NCBI GenBank assembly: GCA_003167015.1
Contig: PMUF01000637.1
Coordinates: 1-13,582, forward strand
DNA length: 13,582 nucleotides
DNA from: Chitinophagaceae bacterium
GTDB lineage: Bacteria > Bacteroidota > Bacteroidia > Chitinophagales > Chitinophagaceae
Direction: 5' to 3'
Numbering within the stretch: position 1 is the stretch's first letter; every line of letters begins with the position of its first letter. The translations under genes and the position numbers were made by a program. Below are positions 6,806-12,625 of the stretch, piece after piece. The notes below the pieces were generated by a model that did not search any database, was not told the DNA's origin, and was given only the letters and a program-made list of their open reading frames with translations.

Positions 6806-8848
6806 ATGAATAAACGAATTCTACTTTGCGGAATACTCCTTCAGGCTTCCCTGACACAAGCCCAGCAAATGACGGCCATGGGCAACCTTACCAACCCTTC
6901 GGTCAGCTTCGAAAAATGGATCAGTCTAAGCCAGGTCGGGACTGTCGTCCTGTCTCCAAACGGCGCCAATATAGCGTATACTGTCACGTCGACAGATTGG
7001 AAAGACAATTCCTACGACGCAGAGATTTGGGTATCCCGCGGAACTCAACCCCCTTTTCGATTGACACACAATCCAAAAGGCAGCAGTACCTCACCGAAAT
7101 GGAGCCCTGATAGCAAATGGATCGCTTTTCTGAGCGACCGGGGCGATAAATCCCAGATCTATCTCATCTCTGCCGAAGGCGGGGAAGCGTTTCCTCTGAC
7201 TAAAGAAGACGAAAACATCAGCGCCTTTGCCTGGAACCCCGACGGACATCAAATCGCTTTTATCCGTAACGAAGCCGACAGCAAAACAACCAAATCGATA
7301 AAAGATCACTTCGGCGCATTCGGCGAAGAAGGAAAAGACTACAAGCTCTCCCACCTCTGGGTTATCCATTTCTCGATCGACTCCCTGACCAATCCTTCCA
7401 TTCATCCCGATTCCACCTTTTGGCCTATCCCTGCCCGTATCACCAGCGGCAACTTTACCGTGACCGATTTCAAATGGAGCCCCGATGGTCAGACCATAGC
7501 CTATAGCCGCCAACCTGATCCCCTTATCCCTTCATCCATCCATGCCGGCATCGACGTGCTCGATCTGGCCACCCGCAAACTTCGCATGACCATCGCCGAC
7601 CCGGCCGGAGACGAATTATTGGCCTGGAGTCCCGACGGCAACAATCTTTTATATAGCAGCGCCGTAACCGATACCCTCTCGCAATATTATAAGAACAACC
7701 GGCTCTTCCTCACTCCGATTACCCCATCAGGACCAGCACCAAAAGAAATAGCCGCCTCCTTCGATGAAAACAAGTCGGTCCAGGACTGGACCCCAAAAGG
7801 GATTTTCTTTATTGCCTCCCAGCGGACCAAAAATGTCCTCTTCCATCTCGATCCCGCAACCGGCGAGATCACTCCTGCAACCCAGCCGGCCCCGCCCGTC
7901 GATGTCATCAACAACGCGAGCTTCAGCCTGGATGGCCGGCAACTGGCCTATAGCGGCCGGACCTTCACGGGCCTGACCGAAATCTTTGGCCCCTCCGGAC
8001 AGCTTACCCATCTCTCCGATCAGCTCAAAGGCTGGCCACTGCCAACCAACGAAGTCATCCAATGGAAAAGCAAGGACGGCACTACCATCGAAGGAATCCT
8101 CCTCAAACCCGCGAACTATGACGAAAAGAAAAAATATCCCCTGCTGGTCGTCATCCACGGCGGCCCAACGGGCGTCGACCGGCCCGAACCCGTTCCGACC
8201 TATGTCTATCCGATCATGCAGTGGTGCGAAAAAGGCGCCCTGGTGCTGCGGGTAAACTACAGGGGATCAGCCGGCTACGGAGAAAAATTCCGCGCCCTGA
8301 ATGTCCGCAACCTGGGCGTGGGAGATATGTGGGACGTCATAAGCGGCGTGGACTATCTCAACAAAAAAGGATGGATCGACACCACCCGCATGGGCTGCAT
8401 GGGCTGGAGCCAGGGCGGCTATATCTCCGCCTTCCTGACGACCCACACCCCGATCTTCAAAGCCATCTCCGTAGGCGCCGGCATTTCCGACTGGGAGACA
8501 TATTACGTTTCAACCGACATCACCCCCTTCACCCGCCAATATCTGAAAGCTACCCCCTGGGAAGACAAAGCCATTTACGAAAAGACTTCTCCTATTACTA
8601 CCATCGACGAGGCGAAAACACCTACCCTTATCCAACATGGCGAACTCGACCACCGCGTTCCCATCTCCGACGCCTATGAATTGTACCGCGGCCTTCAGGA
8701 TCGAAATGTCCCCTCCCGCCTCATCGTATATAAAGGCTTCGGCCACGGCATCACCAAACCCAAAGAACGCCTGGCCGCTGTCTGGCACAACTGGCAATGG
8801 TTCGGAAAATATATCTGGGGCGAAGACATCCCGCTGCCGGACAAATAA
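6806..8848 (+). CDS. S9 family (prolyl oligopeptidase / acylaminoacyl-peptidase type) serine peptidase
   Basis: A 680-residue exported peptidase. Residues 1-19 form a signal peptide (MNKRILLCGI then a hydrophobic stretch ending TQA-Q). The N-terminal half (about 40-400) is a beta-propeller with PD40/TolB-like repeats, seen as WSPD at 99-102, WNPDG at 143-147, WSPDG at 224-228 and 274-278, and FSLDG near 373. The C-terminal alpha/beta hydrolase domain (about 415-675) holds HGGPTG near the oxyanion site, the nucleophile elbow GWSQGG with S535, the acid HGELDHRVP with D615, and GFGHG with H647, a complete Ser-Asp-His triad. Such enzymes cut short peptides, the propeller excluding folded proteins. 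It is likely periplasmic and used in peptide breakdown. It ends 3 bp before the stop of the convergent PfpI-like gene. Confidence 0.95.
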   Translation: MNKRILLCGILLQASLTQAQQMTAMGNLTNPSVSFEKWISLSQVGTVVLSPNGANIAYTVTSTDWKDNSYDAEIWVSRGTQPPFRLTHNPKGSSTSPKWSPDSKWIAFLSDRGDKSQIYLISAEGGEAFPLTKEDENISAFAWNPDGHQIAFIRNEADSKTTKSIKDHFGAFGEEGKDYKLSHLWVIHFSIDSLTNPSIHPDSTFWPIPARITSGNFTVTDFKWSPDGQTIAYSRQPDPLIPSSIHAGIDVLDLATRKLRMTIADPAGDELLAWSPDGNNLLYSSAVTDTLSQYYKNNRLFLTPITPSGPAPKEIAASFDENKSVQDWTPKGIFFIASQRTKNVLFHLDPATGEITPATQPAPPVDVINNASFSLDGRQLAYSGRTFTGLTEIFGPSGQLTHLSDQLKGWPLPTNEVIQWKSKDGTTIEGILLKPANYDEKKKYPLLVVIHGGPTGVDRPEPVPTYVYPIMQWCEKGALVLRVNYRGSAGYGEKFRALNVRNLGVGDMWDVISGVDYLNKKGWIDTTRMGCMGWSQGGYISAFLTTHTPIFKAISVGAGISDWETYYVSTDITPFTRQYLKATPWEDKAIYEKTSPITTIDEAKTPTLIQHGELDHRVPISDAYELYRGLQDRNVPSRLIVYKGFGHGITKPKERLAAVWHNWQWFGKYIWGEDIPLPDK

Positions 8849-8851
8849 ACC

Positions 8852-9682
8852 CTACCGGCCAACAACCAACCCCTGCCCTGGCAGCCATTTATCGTATTCC
8901 ATATAGCTCGCCACCTCCCTGGCCATTTCCTCTCCCTTCAGCTTGGCTACCAGGTGCAGCGCACCGTCGATGCCCGCAGAAATGCCCGCAGTCGTCATCA
9001 CCCTGCCATTATCAACAAAGCGTACCCCTGCCAACACTTTCGTCGCCGGCAGCTCCTTACGCAACGCCTCGATGCTCGAATGAAAAGTAGTCGCCGTCAA
9101 TCCATCCAGGATGCCCGCCTTACCCAGGATGAACGCTCCCGTGCAAACGGAAAAATAATACTGTGTCCCCCCCTTCCGGGATTGTATCCACGATATCAGC
9201 GCCGTGTCGGCGGCAGAAGGCCCCGCATTGCCTCCAAAGAAGGCAAGGATATCGGCCGGTGGAGCATCGGCCAGGCTGTAGTCCGGCATGATCTTCAATA
9301 TCCCCTGCGCTACCAATGGCTCCTTCTTTTTGGAAACGGTGAACACCCTAAAACCGGCATAAGAAAAGACTTCCATCGGACCGGCAAAATCCAATACCTC
9401 CACCCCATCCTGCAGATAAAAACAAATGCTGATCGTTGGCGCTGTATTACCCAGCAATGCCTTTCTCTCCTTATAGGTCTGACGAACCAGCTTCATCCCG
9501 CAATACGGACAGACCCCCTCATGGGTATGAGCCACGGTATCGCAGTCGTTCCCGCAAGGCTCACAGAAATAGGCTGCACTGTCCGGTGAAGTGATGGCCA
9601 GCACCGACAGGCTCGGTGACGCCTGCCCCCTGACAGCGGCCACAAACAGCAGAAAGACGACGGTAAACAACAATAGCTTCAT
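8852..9682 (-). CDS. exported DJ-1/PfpI-like protein with an N-terminal heavy-metal-binding Cys domain
   Basis: A 276-residue protein. Residues 1-19 are a signal peptide (MKLLLFTVVFLLFVAAVRG). Residues 38-66 are a small Cys module, YFCEPCGNDCD followed by HEGVCPYCGMKLV, with C40, C43, C47, C58 and C61. It resembles the heavy-metal-binding domain (HMBD) found in copper efflux proteins and could bind a metal such as Zn or Cu. Residues 83-255 are a class I glutamine amidotransferase-like DJ-1/PfpI domain with DGVEVLDFAGPMEVF (E104) and the nucleophile elbow SVCTGAF (C180), followed by a His (H201). DJ-1/PfpI members include isonitrile hydratases, glyoxalases and proteases; the activity here is not known. 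ATG 9682 is preferred to an upstream in-frame start at 9712 because it begins the signal peptide and lies after a good promoter. The neighbouring regulator shares this fold. Confidence 0.88.
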   Translation of the reverse strand: MKLLLFTVVFLLFVAAVRGQASPSLSVLAITSPDSAAYFCEPCGNDCDTVAHTHEGVCPYCGMKLVRQTYKERKALLGNTAPTISICFYLQDGVEVLDFAGPMEVFSYAGFRVFTVSKKKEPLVAQGILKIMPDYSLADAPPADILAFFGGNAGPSAADTALISWIQSRKGGTQYYFSVCTGAFILGKAGILDGLTATTFHSSIEALRKELPATKVLAGVRFVDNGRVMTTAGISAGIDGALHLVAKLKGEEMAREVASYMEYDKWLPGQGLVVGR

Positions 9683-9711
9683 GGTAAATATTTTTTGATG
9701 GAACAATACCA

Positions 9712-9742
9712 CAAAGCTACCCGGAGTCGGGGCAGGAGAAAA
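9712..9742 (-). promoter_or_regulatory. Bacteroidota-type promoter of the PfpI-like gene
   Basis: On the minus strand TAGCTTTG (plus coordinates 9712-9719) matches the Bacteroidota -7 consensus TAnnTTTG exactly. A TTTT at 9739-9742, 19 bp upstream, matches the TTTG -33 element in three of four bases at the expected spacing. Transcription would start about 25 nt before ATG 9682. This suggests the PfpI-like gene can be transcribed independently of the upstream AraC gene. Confidence 0.55.
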
Positions 9743-9771
9743 GGACAGTCATCCGCATTATCCGGACAACC

Positions 9772-10713
9772 TTATCCCCGCTCCGCCGAAGGCAGCCGCC
9801 CCGTATGCTTCTTGATCATTTGCCGCAGCTGGTTATCGCTTTGAAGCCCGCACTGCCTCGTGATCGCACCGATCTTGGTTTCCTGGTGGAGGAGATGAAG
9901 GGCTTTTTCAAACCGTAATTTCTCCAGGTATTGACCGATGGTGATGCCGGTTGTCATTTTGAAAAGCCGCGTCAGGTTCCGGGGGCTCGTATGGATCATG
10001 GCCGCAAGCTCCTCTACCCGGACCTTTTCATGCAGATGCCCTACTATCCAATCCTGTACGGCATGGATGTCGTCCCGGATATGTCGCCGGTATTGCAGAT
10101 AAATGCTTTCCTGGTCCTCCCCTCCATCCCGGCGAATGTATACCACCAGTTCCCGGGCAACCCGATAGGCGAATTCCGCCCCATGCCGCCGCTCCAGCAG
10201 GAAGAGCGCCATGTCCACTCCGGTCGTAACCCCCGCACTGGTATAAATGTGATCGCTCTTTACAAAGAGACGATTGATCTGTACCCGCAACGCCGGAAAC
10301 TCCCGCTGCAATCGCTCCGTATACTTCCAGTGCGTCGTACATTCCCTGTTGTCCAGCAGCCCGGCCCTGGCCAGCGCAAAAGCACCGGTACAGACCGAAC
10401 AAATTGTCGCTCCCACCGAATCAGCCTTCCTCAGCCACGCCGTCAATGCCCCATCCACCGGCTCCTTCATCTGCCGGAGATCGAAACCCGGGATAATAAC
10501 AATATCCGCGCCTGAGACCGCCACGGTAGTATAGTCTTTCAACCCGGCTAATTGCAGCCGCGAAGAACAGACCTGGTCCACCCGGTCCGAAATATATACG
10601 ATATCATAGGGATGACCATAATATGCCGCCTCATAAAAAGCCTGCAATGCCCCCGCCAGATCAAGGATATGAACGTCCGCGTTAATAAAGAAGATCACTC
10701 GATTAGTTGACAT
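9772..10713 (-). CDS. GATase1-like (DJ-1/PfpI) domain AraC-family transcriptional regulator
   Basis: A 313-residue regulator of the GlxA / FtrA / CdhR architecture. Residues 4-170 form a DJ-1/PfpI-like sensor domain: VIFFINADVHILDLAGALQA at the start, IVIIPGFD (71-78), and the elbow SVCTGAF with C108, then HWK around 128-130. Residues 215-310 form the AraC DNA-binding domain with two helix-turn-helix units (VRVEELAAMIHTSPRNLTRL at 231-250, and IGAITRQCGLQSDNQLRQM at 281-299). Such proteins usually activate nearby catabolic genes in response to a small nitrogen compound. An ATG at 10713 is chosen; the frame extends to 10815, but that extension is Arg/Gly-rich and not family-like. It lies 89 bp upstream of the exported PfpI-like gene on the same strand, its most likely target. 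Confidence 0.93.
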   Translation of the reverse strand: MSTNRVIFFINADVHILDLAGALQAFYEAAYYGHPYDIVYISDRVDQVCSSRLQLAGLKDYTTVAVSGADIVIIPGFDLRQMKEPVDGALTAWLRKADSVGATICSVCTGAFALARAGLLDNRECTTHWKYTERLQREFPALRVQINRLFVKSDHIYTSAGVTTGVDMALFLLERRHGAEFAYRVARELVVYIRRDGGEDQESIYLQYRRHIRDDIHAVQDWIVGHLHEKVRVEELAAMIHTSPRNLTRLFKMTTGITIGQYLEKLRFEKALHLLHQETKIGAITRQCGLQSDNQLRQMIKKHTGRLPSAERG

Positions 10714-10814
10714 ATATGCAAAAATTACTAAAAGTTTAGCGAATTCATCTCCACCCCTATTCCCCATCCCCACCAACCCCTTACGGTCATCCCTAGCTCT
10801 CAGGCGGTTGCGCA

Positions 10815-10834
10815 ACTAAGAATTTACACTTAGT
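10815..10834. repeat. inverted repeat ACTAAG-N8-CTTAGT
   Basis: Perfect 6-bp arms separated by 8 bp in the gap between the AraC and histidine kinase genes. It could be an operator for either divergent gene or a small hairpin. No experimental or family-level support is visible. Confidence 0.35.
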
Positions 10835-10865
10835 CAGAACAGAAAAGCGCAGAAAAGCAAAATAC

Positions 10866-10883
10866 AACGGTAACAGTACCGTT
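10866..10883. repeat. inverted repeat AACGGTA-ACAG-TACCGTT
   Basis: Perfect 7-bp arms around a 4-base loop, about 58 bp before the kinase start. It has the shape of a dimeric regulator site or an RNA hairpin in the kinase leader. It has no following T tract, so it is not an intrinsic terminator. Two copies of AGAAAAGC lie just upstream (about 10840-10858). Confidence 0.4.
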
Positions 10884-10940
10884 AATCGAAAGAGTATGAG
10901 GTAGTTGAATGTTATTTGTTAAGCTCTGAAACCCAAGCCG

Positions 10941-12362
10941 ATGCTGTCCTTACCCCTTAAAACAACAGTGCTGGCAAGCCTTTTCCTTTTCCGCGTCGGC
11001 CATGTGCTGCCCGCTGCGGTATTGGCTGGATTGGCGCTGATCATAGCCACTGTTGGATGGTTTTATTTTTTGACACAAGGCCGCAAGCTCGGTGTCAGGG
11101 CCCGTCATTTGGAACAACAGGTGGAATCACGCACCCGCCAGACCGAAGAGGCCCACCGCACCAAAAGCCTATTCATTACCAATATGAGCCATGAGGTCCG
11201 CACCCCCATGAACGGGATCCTCGGCATGGCCTCCCTCCTCGCCCAAACCTCACTGACCAAAGAACAGCAAAACTATGTCGAAACCATCCGCAGCTGCGGC
11301 GATACCCTGCTGACTGTCATCAACAATATACTCGATTTTTCCGCTATCGAGTCCGGCAAACTTACGCTCGACGAAAAATCCACAGACCTGAAATCCTGTG
11401 TAGAAGAAGTAATGGAGACTTTCAGGGCACGTACCTCCGAGGCCGGCGTCCTCCTGCATTGTCAGATCGCGGAAGATGTCCCTCCCCGCATCCTTACAGA
11501 CACCGATCGCCTCCGGCAGATCCTGGCCAACCTTATAGGGAATGCCGTTAAATTTACCCAGCAGGGCGAGATCCGCATCCGCGTATTCATGACCGGCGCC
11601 CTCCCGCCTCCTGCAGCTCACGCAGACAGCGTCGTGATCGGTTTCGAAATCGCCGACACCGGCATCGGCATCGAAAAGGACCAATTCGAGCAACTATTCC
11701 AGTCTTTTTCACAGCTGGACCCTTCCGGCACCCGCGAATACGAAGGCGCCGGCCTCGGCCTCACCATCTCGGACCGGCTGGTCCATCTCCTCAATGGCCG
11801 TATCCACGTCGAAAGCGAGCCGGGAAAAGGCTCCCGCTTTAGCTTCACCATCGCTACCCGGCCCGCTCCCCTCAAGACGGCAGGTACTACACTGGCCACC
11901 ATCCCACGCCTGGCGGAAAAATACCCGCTGCAAATATTACTGGCAGAAGACAATCCCATCAACCGGCAGCTCGCCGTAATGATCCTCGACAAAATGGGCT
12001 ATGCCCCCGGTCTCGCTGAAAATGGAAAAGAAGTCCTGGACCAACTCCAGAAAGAACCATTCGATCTCATCTTCATGGACATCCAGATGCCGGTGATGGA
12101 CGGCTTGGAATGCACGCGACGAATACGAGCGCTGGAAAAGGAAGGGAAGTTAGCAGGGCGCATACCAATCATAGCTCTGACTGCAAATGCAGGAGGTAAC
12201 GACACTATCACAAAATGTTCACTCATGATCAGCCGAGGCGGAGTGTATGAAAGCCGGTTCCGACGCATTCATAACGAAACCTTTAACGGGAGCGACGTTG
12301 AGCAAAGCGATCGAACGTGTACTGGCCCAAAGTGTCGAAAGCGAAGCAGTAGATGGAAATAA
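10941..12362 (+). CDS. membrane hybrid sensor histidine kinase/response regulator, frameshifted in its receiver domain
   Basis: As read, 473 residues. A hydrophobic N-terminus (about 8-44) ends in LIIATVGWFYFL, a membrane anchor, followed by a short coiled linker (50-75). The kinase core has the H-box MSHEVRTPMNG with H84, the N-box NLIGNAVKF (197-205), the G1 box DTGIGI (239-244), an F-box LFQSFSQLD and the G2 box GAGLGL (269-274). The receiver starts at about 330 with LLAEDN, has its phospho-acceptor D380 in FMDIQMP and T414 in ALTANA. After K425/C426 the frame loses homology. The true receiver end (MKAGSDAF, ITKPL with the invariant Lys, then an ATLSKAIERVLAQ helix) continues in another frame from 12247 to a TGA at 12364-12366. 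There is no large sensor domain, so the signal is unclear. An in-frame stop lies six codons before ATG 10941. Confidence 0.9.
   Translation: MLSLPLKTTVLASLFLFRVGHVLPAAVLAGLALIIATVGWFYFLTQGRKLGVRARHLEQQVESRTRQTEEAHRTKSLFITNMSHEVRTPMNGILGMASLLAQTSLTKEQQNYVETIRSCGDTLLTVINNILDFSAIESGKLTLDEKSTDLKSCVEEVMETFRARTSEAGVLLHCQIAEDVPPRILTDTDRLRQILANLIGNAVKFTQQGEIRIRVFMTGALPPPAAHADSVVIGFEIADTGIGIEKDQFEQLFQSFSQLDPSGTREYEGAGLGLTISDRLVHLLNGRIHVESEPGKGSRFSFTIATRPAPLKTAGTTLATIPRLAEKYPLQILLAEDNPINRQLAVMILDKMGYAPGLAENGKEVLDQLQKEPFDLIFMDIQMPVMDGLECTRRIRALEKEGKLAGRIPIIALTANAGGNDTITKCSLMISRGGVYESRFRRIHNETFNGSDVEQSDRTCTGPKCRKRSSRWK
12219..12246 (+). other. 28-nt segment that breaks the kinase receiver frame
   Basis: Removing these 28 nt joins codon C426 directly to ATGAAAGCC and restores an uninterrupted receiver (ALTANA, eight residues, then CMKAG, the usual spacing). 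The segment is bounded by TGT at 12216-12218 and TGT at 12244-12246, and carries CACTC (12220-12224) and GAGTG (12241-12245) as inverted ends. It could be a small insertion, a sequencing or assembly error, or part of a longer local rearrangement. Confidence 0.55.
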
Positions 12363-12366
12363 ATGA
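12247..12366 (+). pseudogene. out-of-frame C-terminal end of the receiver domain
   Basis: Read from ATG 12247, this gives MKAGSDAFITKPL, a helix ATLSKAIERVLAQ and a short tail ending at TGA 12364-12366. It is the last strand and helix of the CheY-like domain, with the Lys-Pro (K-P) pair that contacts the phosphate. It belongs to the kinase gene upstream but lies in a different frame, so as assembled it is not translated with it. Confidence 0.7.
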
Positions 12367-12625
12367 TGGGGGGTTCGATATATCAGGCGTTGGTTAAGAG
12401 GAGGGATAATATATTATACAGATCTCATGTGCATTAGAGCAAATAGAAAATGGCTCGTTTATTCATCGCAACAAGGAACCGGGTTCGCTATTTTGGCTAC
12501 GTAGGAATTTGCGGCTTTGCCTGATTTCTAAGCGCTGTAGGAAAGTGCCACGCCAGCTCTTTTGACCAACCCCTTGCTGCCAATTTAAATACTCCACCAT
12601 CGCTGTCTTGTTCTTGTTCAAAATT
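12367..12625. other. transition between bacterial and fungal DNA
   Basis: No gene is supported here. The left part is AT-rich with two palindromes, GATATATC (12377-12384) and ATAATATATTAT (12406-12417). The right part reads like a fungal promoter: CCAAT at 12580-12584, a TATA-like TTTAAATA at 12584-12591, and a pyrimidine-rich leader before ATG 12626. No bacterial terminator, insertion sequence end or shared repeat marks the join, so the exact breakpoint cannot be placed; it lies after 12366 if the kinase tail is bacterial and probably before 12580. Confidence 0.6.
12580..12591 (+). promoter_or_regulatory. putative fungal core promoter (CCAAT and TATA-like) of the PDI gene
   Basis: CCAAT directly abuts TTTAAATA, about 35 bp before the first PDI ATG, followed by a CT-rich stretch where transcription could start. 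The spacing is short for a typical leader, so the call is tentative and rests only on these words and their position. Confidence 0.3.

Noticed and set aside
8954..9589. Plus-strand ORF of 211 codons opposite the PfpI-like gene
   Set aside because: Antisense shadow of a recognisable enzyme gene; composition is Arg/Gln/His-rich and no domain is visible.
9931..10515. Plus-strand ORF of 194 codons opposite the AraC regulator
   Set aside because: Antisense shadow produced by high GC at codon position three; no start context or family similarity.
10714..10815. 34-residue N-terminal extension of the AraC regulator
   Set aside because: The extension is Arg/Gly-rich, while the PfpI-type sensor begins immediately after ATG 10713.
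12548..12584. CCACG and CCAAT words as an ER stress response element
   Set aside because: Order and spacing (27 bp) do not match CCAAT-N9-CCACG, and the fit to fungal unfolded-protein-response sites is poor.
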